Source: Lachnospiraceae bacterium
Lineage (GTDB): Bacteria > Bacillota > Clostridia > Lachnospirales > Lachnospiraceae
Assembly: GCA_017434885.1 (NCBI GenBank)
Contig: JAFSGE010000052.1
Location: 1 to 48,724 of the forward strand
DNA length: 48,724 nucleotides
Direction: 5' to 3'
The translations under genes were made by a program, and so were the position numbers. This document shows positions 24,395 to 33,307 of the stretch, piece by piece; positions within the stretch are counted from its first letter, which is position 1, and the number at the start of each line of letters is the position of its first letter. The notes beneath the pieces are model-generated. The model was not told where the DNA came from, did not search any database, and worked only from the letters and a program-made list of their open reading frames with translations.

Positions 24395-25447
24395 ATGTTT
24401 AAGAAAAAAGACAAAAATGTTTATGATCAGCAAAATGAGGAGAACAAAGCGTTACTGGCTAAAGTTGGAACAGGCTTTGGAATAGTAGCGGCGTTAGGCG
24501 TAGTGGCATACTTGCTTTTTGGCAGTGTATACTCGCTGAAAGAAAATGAATATGCGGTAATTACCACATTCGGTGTGCCGCAGATAGTGGAGGAATCAGG
24601 TATCCACTTAAAGATTCCTTATGTGCAGGAAATGCAGAAGGTTCCCAAGACTATTAATGGTTTTCCCATCGGTTATGATGCACAGACAGATGAATCTATT
24701 GCCAAGGAATCCTTTATGATTACCAGAGATTATAACTTTGTAAATGTGGATTTCTACGTGGAATATAGGGTAACTGACCCTGTGAAGTATTTGTATGCAT
24801 CGGAAAGTCCTGTAGCAATTTTGAAGAATTTAACACAAAGCTACATAAGAGATACCATCGGTCTTTATGATGTAGACAGTGTAATTACCACCGGTAAGAG
24901 CGAAATCCAGGCTTCCATCAAAGAGAAGATTATGACCAGATTAGAGGCAGAGGACATCGGTATTCAGCTTGTGAATATTACTATTCAGGATGCAGAGCCG
25001 CCTACAGCAGAAGTCATTGCGGCATTTAAAAATGTAGAAAATGCAAAACAAGGAAAAGAAACTTCTATTAACAAAGCAAACCAGAAACGTAATGAGGATA
25101 TTCCCGCAGCAAGAGCTTCGGCTGATGAAACCTTAAAGACTGCACAGGCGACGGCAGAAGAGAGAATTAACGAAGCGGAAGGCCAGGTTGCCAGATTAAA
25201 CGAGCTTTATGCAGAATATCAGAAATATCCGTTAATCACTAAGCAGAGAATGTTCTATGAAACTATGGAAGAGATTCTGCCCGATATGAAGATTATTATT
25301 GAAAACAGTGACGGCACTACCCAGACCATGTTACCGTTGGAATCCTTTGTAGACCTTAGCGGTTCTTCCGTGGGAACAGCAGGAAGTACAACTACAGCGG
25401 CAAGTGCTGTTTCCGAAGGGGCTTCAGAAGCAAGTGCCGCAGAGTAA
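24395..25447 (+). CDS. hflK: HflK-like SPFH/band-7 protein (FtsH modulator)
   Basis: 350 residues. One membrane span (about 24-48), the SPFH domain (about 50-210, starting SLKENEYAVITTFGVPQIV), a helical region rich in Ala/Glu (about 210-290) and a Ser/Ala/Thr-rich tail. With HflC it forms a large cage around the membrane protease FtsH. AGGAGG lies six bases before the ATG. A Mn2+ riboswitch and about 100 untranslated bases precede it. hflC follows 93 bases later, in the same transcript as far as can be seen. Confidence 0.93.
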   Translation: MFKKKDKNVYDQQNEENKALLAKVGTGFGIVAALGVVAYLLFGSVYSLKENEYAVITTFGVPQIVEESGIHLKIPYVQEMQKVPKTINGFPIGYDAQTDESIAKESFMITRDYNFVNVDFYVEYRVTDPVKYLYASESPVAILKNLTQSYIRDTIGLYDVDSVITTGKSEIQASIKEKIMTRLEAEDIGIQLVNITIQDAEPPTAEVIAAFKNVENAKQGKETSINKANQKRNEDIPAARASADETLKTAQATAEERINEAEGQVARLNELYAEYQKYPLITKQRMFYETMEEILPDMKIIIENSDGTTQTMLPLESFVDLSGSSVGTAGSTTTAASAVSEGASEASAAE

Positions 25448-25540
25448 AGCGGATAGCAGGTATCGTTTGTAAAAGGGAATGTGCAGTTGCAGAAACTAAG
25501 GAATGCAACATGACATATTGGAAAGATAAGGAGAAAAAAT

Positions 25541-26404
25541 ATGAAGAAGAGTAAATGGTTTATATTTCTCGTTGTGATAATCGGTTTATGGGTGGTAGCG
25601 GAGTCAGCTATGGTAGTAACTTATCCCAATGAGTTTACGGTAATCAAACAATTTGGTAAAATTGTAGATATCAGGGAAGAAGCAGGACTTAGCTTCAAGA
25701 TTCCTGTGATTCAGACAGTAGAGAAAATTGAAAATGAAGTACTTTTATATGACCTTGCGGTAAGTGATGTTATGACAAAGGACAAAAAGTCCATGATAGC
25801 AGACTGCTTTGCACTTTGGAGAATTGAGGACCCTCAGAAGTATACAGAGACATTAAGTGCGCAGAAAAGCAATGCGGAGTTCCGTATTGATACCATTGTA
25901 TACAACAGTCTGAAAAACGTAATCAGTAGTCTCAGTCAGGAAGAGGTTATCAGCGGACGTGACGGAGAACTGACGGCGGCTATTATGGCGAATATCGGTG
26001 ATACTCTTTCCCAGTACGGAATAGAGCTTCTTGCAGTGGAAACCAAATCACTTGATTTGCCGGATGAAAATAAGGCGGCTGTATATGAGCGAATGATTTC
26101 CGAGAGAAATAATATTGCGGCAACCTATAAGGCAGAAGGTGAAGAAGAAGCAAAGCAGATTTCCAACAATACCCAGGCAGAGATTATCGTTATGCAGTCT
26201 GAGGCAGATGCCCAGGCAGCAGAGATTATTGCAAAGGGTGAAGCTGAATACATGAGAATTTTAAGCGAAGCATACAATGATCCGGAAAAAGCAGATTTCT
26301 ATATTTTCCTGCGTTCACTGGATGCTGCCAAGGTTACCATGTCAGGTGAGAATAAGACATTGATTATTGATGAGACATCGCCTATAGCACAGATTTTCTA
26401 TTAA
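25541..26404 (+). CDS. hflC: HflC-like SPFH/band-7 protein
   Basis: 287 residues. The N-terminal membrane segment (about 5-25) is followed by the SPFH domain (YPNEFTVIKQFGKIVDIREEAGLSF) and the Ala/Glu-rich helix AQAAEIIAKGEAEYMRIL. The ending, SPIAQIF, is a common HflC tail. It is the partner of HflK. AAGGAGA precedes the ATG. It follows hflK and is followed, 27 bases on, by an S1-domain gene. Confidence 0.94.
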   Translation: MKKSKWFIFLVVIIGLWVVAESAMVVTYPNEFTVIKQFGKIVDIREEAGLSFKIPVIQTVEKIENEVLLYDLAVSDVMTKDKKSMIADCFALWRIEDPQKYTETLSAQKSNAEFRIDTIVYNSLKNVISSLSQEEVISGRDGELTAAIMANIGDTLSQYGIELLAVETKSLDLPDENKAAVYERMISERNNIAATYKAEGEEEAKQISNNTQAEIIVMQSEADAQAAEIIAKGEAEYMRILSEAYNDPEKADFYIFLRSLDAAKVTMSGENKTLIIDETSPIAQIFY

Positions 26405-26431
26405 GATTAAAAAGTATCGGAGGGCGTTACA

Positions 26432-27337
26432 ATGGAAGAAACCATGAAAGATTATGAACGTGAACTGGAGGCATCTTTCCGTAAAATAAGCGAAGGGGAC
26501 GTGATTTCCGGAACAGTTATTGATGTGAACGAAGAGGAAGTTACCTTAGATTTGAAATATTATACACAGGGCATTATTAAGGCCCAGGATATGAGTGCAG
26601 ACCCCGGATTTTCCGTTTTAGAAGAGGTGCATGAAGGGGATGTAATTGAGGCAACTGTGGTAAAAATGGATGACGGACAGGGAAACATTCTTCTATCTAA
26701 AAAGGAAGCAAATGCCGTGCTTTCCTGGGATGTGCTTGAAGGCTATTTGCAGGAGAAAAAGGATATTACCGTAAAGGTAAGCGAGGCAGTAAATGCCGGA
26801 GTAGTAGCATATGTAGAGGGAATCCGGGGATTTATCCCCGCTTCCCAGCTGGATATTTCCTATGTGGAGGATGTGATTCCTTATGTGGGCAAAAAATTGA
26901 CTGTCAGAGTCACAACAGTTGATAAAGCCAAAGAAAAGCTGATTTTATCCGCAAAAGAAGTGTTAAAGGAGCAGGAGAAGGAAGCTCATGACCATAAGGT
27001 GGCAATGATTGTGCCGGGAACGATATTAGAAGGAACCGTGGAAAGCTTACAAACTTATGGCGCTTTCGTTGATTTAAAAGACGGACTTAGCGGATTGGTG
27101 CATATTTCGCAGATTTGTCAAAAGAGAATCAAAAAACCTTCCGAAGTGCTGAAAGTGGGAGACAAAGTAAAGGTAAAAGTGTTAAATACCAATGACGGTA
27201 AGATTTCCCTGAGCATTAAGGCTGTTGAAGAGGAACAGGAGGCGCAGGAAAGAGAAGATTTTGACACCGCGCAGTTTTCTTCTGATGAGAGCGTAGGTAC
27301 CAGCCTCGGTGATTTGTTTAAGAATCTGGGATTCTAG
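26432..27337 (+). CDS. S1 RNA-binding domain protein (ribosomal protein S1-like)
   Basis: 301 residues with three S1 OB-fold domains at about 20-92, 105-176 and 192-262. Key strings are GDVISGTVIDVNEEEVTLDL, VEGIRGFIPASQL and GTVESLQTYGAFVDLKDGL. The last is the classic S1 form and the most RNA-binding-competent. It is shorter than Gram-negative S1 (six domains) and resembles the short Firmicute RpsA-like/YpfD proteins. GGAGGG lies eight bases before the ATG. It lies 27 bases after hflC and so is likely under the Mn2+ riboswitch too. Confidence 0.9.
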   Translation: MEETMKDYERELEASFRKISEGDVISGTVIDVNEEEVTLDLKYYTQGIIKAQDMSADPGFSVLEEVHEGDVIEATVVKMDDGQGNILLSKKEANAVLSWDVLEGYLQEKKDITVKVSEAVNAGVVAYVEGIRGFIPASQLDISYVEDVIPYVGKKLTVRVTTVDKAKEKLILSAKEVLKEQEKEAHDHKVAMIVPGTILEGTVESLQTYGAFVDLKDGLSGLVHISQICQKRIKKPSEVLKVGDKVKVKVLNTNDGKISLSIKAVEEEQEAQEREDFDTAQFSSDESVGTSLGDLFKNLGF

Positions 27338-27348
27338 GAGGAAGAAAA

Positions 27349-27906
27349 ATGGGACTGGTAATAGGTCTTTTGTGGGGAATCTGTGCAGCGCTATGCATTT
27401 GGAAGGCAGATAAAAAATACAGTACAGATAAGAAAAAGGCTACTGTACTGATAGTGTTCTTTAGTGTGTTTTCCGTCTGCGGAATTGCAGGACATTTTAC
27501 AGGTAGTGAAGCATTGGTGATGGCATCTGTTATGCTTTCCTCCTCCATTCTCTGCATGGGATTATTGGTTTATGCGTGGTATCAGGTATTAGGTTGTAAG
27601 ACGTCTGTACCGGCAGTTTATCTGCGTTACAATACCTATAGTGGCGGTAAGGGTACACGCAGCTATGCACCGGTTTTCAGGTACCGTTACATGGGACAGG
27701 AGTATGAGCGCCAGACCTATGAATCGTATTCCTTAAGGAAGATAAACAAATTGTTTCGGCCGGGAGAGGAATACCGGATTTTTATTAATGAAGAAAGTCC
27801 GGAGAATTGTGTCAGCAAAAGAAAAGTATCTTTCAGTTATTATATTATATTTTGTTTGGGTGTAGTTTTTTTGCTGATGTATGTTATAATGATATTTGAT
27901 ATATAG
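27349..27906 (+). CDS. DUF3592-like membrane protein
   Basis: 185 residues. Two or three N-terminal hydrophobic segments (about 1-80), a soluble beta-rich middle domain (APVFRYRYMGQEYERQTYES, FRPGEEYRIFINEESPE) and a C-terminal membrane segment fit the DUF3592 pattern. The function of that family is unknown. AGGAGGAAG overlaps the end of the S1 gene, so the two are probably translated together. A hairpin follows 17 bases after the stop. Confidence 0.7.
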   Translation: MGLVIGLLWGICAALCIWKADKKYSTDKKKATVLIVFFSVFSVCGIAGHFTGSEALVMASVMLSSSILCMGLLVYAWYQVLGCKTSVPAVYLRYNTYSGGKGTRSYAPVFRYRYMGQEYERQTYESYSLRKINKLFRPGEEYRIFINEESPENCVSKRKVSFSYYIIFCLGVVFLLMYVIMIFDI

Positions 27907-27923
27907 TATTTGAATTTCAGACA

Positions 27924-27956
27924 AGGCATGCTTAACAGGTGATGGTAAGCATGCCT
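27924..27956 (+). terminator. Perfect 11-bp hairpin between DUF3592-like and HAD genes
   Basis: AGGCATGCTTA (27924-27934) and TAAGCATGCCT (27946-27956) pair fully around an 11-base loop. Only a weak T tract follows, so it may be a partial terminator or processing site rather than a full stop. Confidence 0.6.
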
Positions 27957-27978
27957 GCTTAATAATCGGGAGGAAAAT

Positions 27979-28656
27979 ATGTTTCAGTATTGTTTGTTTG
28001 ACCTTGACGGAACGTTAACTGATCCAAGGGAAGGAATTACCAAATCGGTACAGTATGCACTGAAAAAACAGGGAATTGATGAGCCGGATTTAAAGAAACT
28101 GGAAGCATTTATCGGACCACCCTTACGTGACAGCTTTATGACAAAGTATGGAATGACGCGGCAACAGGCAGATGAGACGGTTGCTTTTTACAGGGAGCGG
28201 TTTGCGCCCATCGGTGTGTTTGAAAACCAGATATTTGAGGGAATTCCGGAGATGCTGAAGGTGCTTTCCGAAAGCGGGGTAAAGGTGGCAATTGCTTCCA
28301 GTAAACCGACAGTTTTTGTGGAAAAGATTTTAAAACACTTTGATATCGATACTTATTTTGATGTAGTGGTGGGAAGCGAACTTGACGGAAGAAGAGATTC
28401 TAAAGAAGAAGTAGTTGAGGAAGCGCTCAGACAACTTGGTATTATGGAACTGTCCGATACGGAAAAGAAAGATTCCTGTGCCATGATAGGAGACAGAAAG
28501 TTCGATATACAGGGAGCAAAGGCTTTTGGACTTACAGGGGTAGGAGTCAGATTCGGTTTTGCCGATGAGGGAGAATTGGAAACGGAAGGTGCAGACTATA
28601 TAGTTGATACTGTAAAAGAACTGCAAAAGTTGTTATTGGGATTTGTAGAGGCTTGA
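27979..28656 (+). CDS. HAD-family hydrolase (phosphoglycolate phosphatase-like)
   Basis: 225 residues. Motif I is DLDGTLTD with nucleophile Asp9 and acid Asp11. Motif II is IASSKP. The motif IV area is MIGDRKFDIQGAKAFGL. A helical C1-type cap (about 15-90) places it in HAD subfamily IA, close to Gph/PpaX. The substrate could be phosphoglycolate, pyrophosphate or another small phosphate. GGGAGGA precedes the ATG. The CPBP protease gene starts 12 bases after its stop, so they form a short operon. Confidence 0.9.
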   Translation: MFQYCLFDLDGTLTDPREGITKSVQYALKKQGIDEPDLKKLEAFIGPPLRDSFMTKYGMTRQQADETVAFYRERFAPIGVFENQIFEGIPEMLKVLSESGVKVAIASSKPTVFVEKILKHFDIDTYFDVVVGSELDGRRDSKEEVVEEALRQLGIMELSDTEKKDSCAMIGDRKFDIQGAKAFGLTGVGVRFGFADEGELETEGADYIVDTVKELQKLLLGFVEA

Positions 28657-28668
28657 TAGGAGAAGAGA

Positions 28669-29589
28669 ATGGAATTTTGGAAAACGATGACTTACCGGTG
28701 GGATGGAGAGAGCCTCGGAAAATGGTCTTCTTTTAGAAGAACTGCATATATGCTGTTTTTCCTGCTTATTTACTTTATCATACATGATGTGACAGAAATT
28801 TTGATGTGGGCAGGACTTGATGTGATGATGCAAAGTCAAAATCAGTCATTGGTACAATTTCTGACCAACCACACCGCGACGGTCCGGGGTGTAATTAACG
28901 GCAGCTCCATTCTTTTGGGAACTGCAATAATATGGCCGGCAATCCGAAATGAGATATGTTATAAGCAGACGGGGAGCGAACGTATAGAAAATAGGAAGAA
29001 TGTGCGCGAACATAAGGGGGATGAGACAAAAGAGGGAGAGGTACTTTCGGAAAAGATAACCCGCTACGCCTGCGTGGCAGGAATTGCTTTTTGCGCGGCT
29101 GTTGGGCTCAATATTTTGTTTTTTCAGTTGGGAATTACCAGCAGCTCCCAGAGTTTTGAAACAATTAATGAAATGCAGTATGGGGTGCAGTTTGCAGTAG
29201 GATTGATACTGTACGGTATTATTTCTCCGTTTACGGAAGAGGCGGTTTTTAGAGGACTCCTTTACAATCGCATGAAGCGATGTTTTTCTGTAGGGATTGC
29301 CATGGTATTTTCGGCACTTTTATTCGGCTGTTATCACGGAAATTTTGTACAGGCGCTTTACGGAACCATTTTGGGAATTTTAATCGCATATTTATATGAA
29401 AAGATTGGCGGATTTGAAATCCCTGTTTTATTTCACAGCATTGCCAATGTCAGTGTTTATGTAATGACATATCAGGGGAAACTGAGCAGGATAAGCGCAG
29501 TATTTGCATGGTTGCTGGCAGCAGGTTCTTTGCTGATTGGCGGGATACTGTTGGGATATGCTGTAACAAAAAGTAACAGAGAAAAATAA
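28669..29589 (+). CDS. CPBP-family intramembrane glutamic endopeptidase
   Basis: 306 residues with about seven membrane segments. The CAAX/Abi motif EEAVFRG starts at Glu190/Glu191. The later His-containing segments are LFGCYHGN and PVLFHSIANV, giving the expected Glu-Glu, Arg, His, His set. Members cut within the membrane, and some process bacteriocins or surface proteins; the substrate here is unknown. A charged insertion (about 100-128) separates the first pair of membrane spans from the rest. AGGAGAAG precedes the ATG. A two-way terminator follows. Confidence 0.92.
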   Translation: MEFWKTMTYRWDGESLGKWSSFRRTAYMLFFLLIYFIIHDVTEILMWAGLDVMMQSQNQSLVQFLTNHTATVRGVINGSSILLGTAIIWPAIRNEICYKQTGSERIENRKNVREHKGDETKEGEVLSEKITRYACVAGIAFCAAVGLNILFFQLGITSSSQSFETINEMQYGVQFAVGLILYGIISPFTEEAVFRGLLYNRMKRCFSVGIAMVFSALLFGCYHGNFVQALYGTILGILIAYLYEKIGGFEIPVLFHSIANVSVYVMTYQGKLSRISAVFAWLLAAGSLLIGGILLGYAVTKSNREK

Positions 29590-29610
29590 ATAAAAAAGTA
29601 GAGAAGTACA

Positions 29611-29638
29611 AAAAAAGTCGCAGGATTGCGACTTTTTT
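29611..29638. terminator. Bidirectional terminator
   Basis: AAAAAAGTCGCA (29611-29622) pairs perfectly with TGCGACTTTTTT (29627-29638) around a 4-base loop. A and T tracts on both sides let it serve the CPBP gene (+) and plsC (-). Confidence 0.95.
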
Positions 29639-29667
29639 CATAGGAAAATAATATTTTGTATTTTGCT

Positions 29668-30384
29668 TTATGCGCTACAAACTTTATTAATAGTTGAAAT
29701 GATGCGGTTTCGCGTTAAATCAGCTATTTCTTTGGAAGTCATTTCTTTGTATTCCTCATAATAAATCGGTTCCAAAAAATGAACCTGTGTAGTAACCGGC
29801 TTCAAGGAATTCAACTCAAAAGGTTTATAGGAATCAATTAATGCCACCGGAATAATCGGACTCTGGGACTTGATAGCACACTTGAAAGCACCGGGAAGAA
29901 ATTCCTTTACATCATTACGATTGTGATAGTAGCCGCCTTCAGGGAAAATAATGTATCTGCGCCCGGATTTCACCTGATTGGTAATGCTTGCCATGGTTTT
30001 TAACTGGCTTTTCATATCAGTTTTGTCCAATCTGCTTCCCTGAAGAAGGGTAATAAACTGGTCTGCAATGGGAAGTGTGGAACGCTGCTTGTCCATCACA
30101 ACCGTGCAGGGGGCATCGTGAACAGACATAATGCCTAACGCATCATATTTGCCCTGATGATTGGGAAACATTACGTAACCGCCGCTTTCCGGCAAATTTT
30201 CAATGCCGTATACATCCGTATGGATAAAACCGTTGCGCTTCATAACGGAAATAGCTCGTCTGGCAACATGGTAGCGGTCAGCTTCTGTGTAGTTTTCGGC
30301 ATGCCGCTCAATATAACCGACCTTCCAGATATAAAACAAAATAATGGGAAACGATATAATAATTACAAAACAAAATCTTGGCAT
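29668..30384 (-). CDS. plsC: 1-acyl-sn-glycerol-3-phosphate acyltransferase
   Basis: 238 residues. The N-terminal membrane anchor (about 1-22) is followed by acyltransferase motif I NHQGKYD (HX4D), and motif III FPEGGYY with its Glu. It converts lysophosphatidate to phosphatidate in phospholipid synthesis. GTGAGG lies nine bases before the ATG. It is divergent from rarA; the spacer of 186 bases contains the LexA sites of that gene. Confidence 0.92.
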   Translation of the reverse strand: MPRFCFVIIISFPIILFYIWKVGYIERHAENYTEADRYHVARRAISVMKRNGFIHTDVYGIENLPESGGYVMFPNHQGKYDALGIMSVHDAPCTVVMDKQRSTLPIADQFITLLQGSRLDKTDMKSQLKTMASITNQVKSGRRYIIFPEGGYYHNRNDVKEFLPGAFKCAIKSQSPIIPVALIDSYKPFELNSLKPVTTQVHFLEPIYYEEYKEMTSKEIADLTRNRIISTINKVCSA

Positions 30385-30484
30385 GAAATCAACCTCACAT
30401 TTCTAACATAGAAGAATATAACACAGAAAACGATACTTTTCAATTTTTTTTGCAGATAAAGCGGTATAAAAAACAAAAGAAAAC

Positions 30485-30498
30485 AGAACGAATGTTCT
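30485..30498 (+). promoter_or_regulatory. LexA (SOS) box upstream of the rarA promoter
   Basis: AGAACGAATGTTCT is a 14-base palindrome. Its core, GAAC-GAAT-GTTC, fits the Gram-positive LexA pattern GAACRNRYGTTY. It ends 8 bases before the -35. Confidence 0.85.
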
Positions 30499-30506
30499 GA
30501 AAAGTA

Positions 30507-30535
30507 TTGCATCACATAAAGTAGTGTGGTAAGAT
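30507..30535 (+). promoter_or_regulatory. Promoter of rarA
   Basis: TTGCAT (30507-30512), 17-base spacer, TAAGAT (30530-30535) with TGG before it (extended -10). Confidence 0.7.
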
Positions 30536-30539
30536 TATA

Positions 30540-30553
30540 CAAACAAATGTTCT
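30540..30553 (+). promoter_or_regulatory. Second LexA-type box at the transcription start
   Basis: CAAACAAATGTTCT matches CGAACRNRYGTTYG at 12 of 14 positions. It lies 55 bases after the first box, about five helical turns, and covers the predicted +1 site near 30542. Confidence 0.7.
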
Positions 30554-30570
30554 GGGAAGGTGAAAGGATT

Positions 30571-31917
30571 ATGGAACAGTTATCGCTTTTTTCTGAAGAA
30601 GTAAATACATCTGCGCCTCTTGCCAGCAGATTAAGACCTCAGACTTTGGAGGAATATATCGGTCAAAAGCATCTGATAGGAGAAGGAAAAGTACTTCGCA
30701 ATATGCTGGAGAAGGATACTATCAGTTCCATGATTTTCTGGGGACCGCCGGGAGTGGGTAAGACTACGCTTGCCAGAATTATTGCCCATAGGACGAAATC
30801 TTCCTTTATCGACTTCAGCGCTGTTACCAGTGGGATTAAGGAAATCAAAGATGTTATGAAACAGGCGGAAAATGACAGACTGATGGGACTTCGCACGATT
30901 GTGTTCGTAGATGAAATTCACCGGTTCAACAAGGCGCAGCAGGATGCATTTCTTCCTTATGTAGAGAAGGGAAGTATTATTCTGATAGGCGCTACCACAG
31001 AGAATCCGTCTTTTGAGATAAATTCGGCGCTATTGTCCAGGTGCAAGGTATTTGTACTGCAGGCATTGCAGACAGAAGATATGAAGGAACTGCTGCAACG
31101 GGCGCTGACCGACAGCAAAGGATTGGGAAATTACAGGATTCATATAGAGGAGCGGCTTTTAAATGCCATTGCCGTATTTTCAAACGGTGATGCAAGAACA
31201 GCATTAAATACCCTTGATATGGCAGTACTGAACGGGCGTATTGAATCAGATGGCTCTATTACCGTGCAGGAAGAACTGCTGGAGCAATGCACCGGAAAGA
31301 AAATGTTACTGTATGACAGGGCAGGCGAAGAGCATTACAATCTGATTTCAGCCCTTCATAAATCTATGAGGAACAGTGATCCGGATGCAGCTATTTATTG
31401 GTTGTCTCGGATGCTTGAAGCAGGGGAAGACCCACTGTATATAGCCAGAAGACTGGTCAGGTTTGCCAGTGAAGATATTGGAATGGCAGATTCGCAGGCT
31501 CTGCAGGTTGCTGTAGCAGCTTATCAGGCGTGTCATTTTAACGGTATGCCGGAGTGTGATGTGAATTTAACCCATGCAGTGGTGTATCTTACCATGGCAC
31601 CCAAATCAAATGCGCTTTATGTTGGTTATGGCATGGCAAAAGAGGATGCTCGAAGGATGTTGACCGAACCGGTACCGCTTCAAATTCGTAACGGTGTGAC
31701 CGGTTTGATGCAACAGTTACATTATGGAGAAGGTTATCAGTATGCTCATGATACTGATGTGAAAGTGACAGCAATGCAATGTCTGCCGGATTCCTTGCAA
31801 GGCAGGAGGTACTATGAGCCGACCGGTCAGGGGCGGGAAGCGGAAGTGGGCAGTCGCCTTGCAGAAATAGAAGAGTTAAAAAGACAACTGCGATTGAAAG
31901 AAAATGATGAGAACTAG
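30571..31917 (+). CDS. rarA: Replication-associated recombination protein A (MgsA/RarA)
   Basis: 448 residues. AAA+ clamp-loader-like ATPase with Walker A GPPGVGKTTLARI, Walker B FVDEIHRFNKAQQD, sensor 1 GATTENPSFEIN and the RarA C-terminal tetramerisation domain (after about 230). It acts at stalled replication forks. The N-terminus, MEQLSLF, resembles a clamp-binding motif. The ATG at 30571 has GGTGAAAGGA upstream; in-frame sequence before it includes the second LexA box. It overlaps the radical SAM gene by 14 bases. Confidence 0.95.
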   Translation: MEQLSLFSEEVNTSAPLASRLRPQTLEEYIGQKHLIGEGKVLRNMLEKDTISSMIFWGPPGVGKTTLARIIAHRTKSSFIDFSAVTSGIKEIKDVMKQAENDRLMGLRTIVFVDEIHRFNKAQQDAFLPYVEKGSIILIGATTENPSFEINSALLSRCKVFVLQALQTEDMKELLQRALTDSKGLGNYRIHIEERLLNAIAVFSNGDARTALNTLDMAVLNGRIESDGSITVQEELLEQCTGKKMLLYDRAGEEHYNLISALHKSMRNSDPDAAIYWLSRMLEAGEDPLYIARRLVRFASEDIGMADSQALQVAVAAYQACHFNGMPECDVNLTHAVVYLTMAPKSNALYVGYGMAKEDARRMLTEPVPLQIRNGVTGLMQQLHYGEGYQYAHDTDVKVTAMQCLPDSLQGRRYYEPTGQGREAEVGSRLAEIEELKRQLRLKENDEN

Positions 31918-33307
31918 TGAGATAAGTATAAATGAAACGGCAATGCAAGTTTCTGTAGCCGTGCCGGAATCAAAGAAACTTGACTGTTTTGGTCAAAACA
32001 AGAAAATGGATCTGATGCAGAAACTGGAGATTCTGACAGATGCAGCCAAATATGATGTTTCCTGTTCTTCCAGCGGTGTAGGAAGAAGAGGAGACGGAAC
32101 CGGTATCGGAAATACATCCGCAGCGGGAATTTGTCACAGTTTCAGCTCTGACGGCAGATGCATTTCCCTGCTCAAGATTTTGTTTACGAATGAGTGCATT
32201 TATGACTGTAAATATTGTATTAACAGACGATCAAATGATGTGCCGAGGGCTTCTTTTACACCGGATGAGATTTGCGAACTTACCATACAGTTTTACCGAA
32301 GAAATTACATAGAAGGACTGTTTTTAAGTTCCGGTATTATTCATACGCCCACCTACACCATGGAACTGATTTATGAGGCGATATATAAGCTGAGGACTCT
32401 GCATCGGTTTCAAGGTTATATTCATGTGAAGGCAATACCCGGGGCAGATCCGTTACTAATCCAGAAAATCGGACTTCTGGCTGACAGAATGAGTGTAAAT
32501 TTAGAGCTTCCTACGGCAGAAGGATTGCAGAAACTGGCGCCCAATAAACACAGGAAAAATATTTTAGCTCCTATGAGACAGATTCAGCAGGGAATTACAC
32601 AGAATAAAGAGGAAATTGTTGTATATAAGCATGCATCGTCTTTCGTTCCGGCGGGACAGTCAACTCAGATGATTGTAGGTGCTACGCCGGAAAGCGATTA
32701 TCATCTTATGATGGTTGCAGAAAATTTATACAAAAAATTTGATTTGAAAAGAGTTTATTACTCCGCTTTTGTGAATGTAAATGAGGATAAGGAACTGCCG
32801 GCATTGCCGGGCGGTCCACCGCTTCTCCGGGAACACCGCCTCTATCAGGCAGACTGGCTGCTTCGGTTTTATGGCTTTGAGGCAAATGAACTTCTCAGTG
32901 AGGAGAAACCGAATTTCAATGTGTTATTAGACCCCAAGGCAGATTGGGCGCTACGACATTTGGAGTTATTTCCGGTAGAAATCAACCGTGCCGATTACCA
33001 GACGATTCTGCGCGTGCCGGGAATTGGGGTCAAAAGTGCACAGCGTATTGTGCGGGCACGCAGAAACGGCAATCTTACCTTTGAAGACTTAAAGAAAATC
33101 GGTGTGGTTTTAAAGCGGGCTCTTTATTTTATTACCTGTGGAGGACGTATGATGTATCCTACCAAAATTGAAGAAGATTACATTACACGCAACCTGATTT
33201 CGGTAAAGGAAAAGCTGCCTTTTGACAGAGACGGCATGACCTACAAGCAACTGTCATTGTTTGATGATACTTCCGTATATGATTGGAAAAAGGCGGTGGG
33301 AAGCTGA
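31904..33307 (+). CDS. Putative DNA modification/repair radical SAM protein (TIGR03916 type)
   Basis: 467 residues from the first ATG. The 4Fe-4S motif CIYDCKYC uses Cys98, Cys102 and Cys105. MQKLEILTDAAKYDVSCSSSGV is the usual family opening, so some or all of the first ~33 residues may be extra. A helix-hairpin-helix DNA-binding motif lies near the C-terminus (VPGIGVKSAQRIVRARR). The family is found with TIGR03915 and is presumed to act on DNA, but its reaction is unknown. Its start is inside the end of rarA and it shares TGATG with the next gene, so three genes are translationally linked. Confidence 0.93.
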   Translation: MMRTSEISINETAMQVSVAVPESKKLDCFGQNKKMDLMQKLEILTDAAKYDVSCSSSGVGRRGDGTGIGNTSAAGICHSFSSDGRCISLLKILFTNECIYDCKYCINRRSNDVPRASFTPDEICELTIQFYRRNYIEGLFLSSGIIHTPTYTMELIYEAIYKLRTLHRFQGYIHVKAIPGADPLLIQKIGLLADRMSVNLELPTAEGLQKLAPNKHRKNILAPMRQIQQGITQNKEEIVVYKHASSFVPAGQSTQMIVGATPESDYHLMMVAENLYKKFDLKRVYYSAFVNVNEDKELPALPGGPPLLREHRLYQADWLLRFYGFEANELLSEEKPNFNVLLDPKADWALRHLELFPVEINRADYQTILRVPGIGVKSAQRIVRARRNGNLTFEDLKKIGVVLKRALYFITCGGRMMYPTKIEEDYITRNLISVKEKLPFDRDGMTYKQLSLFDDTSVYDWKKAVGS

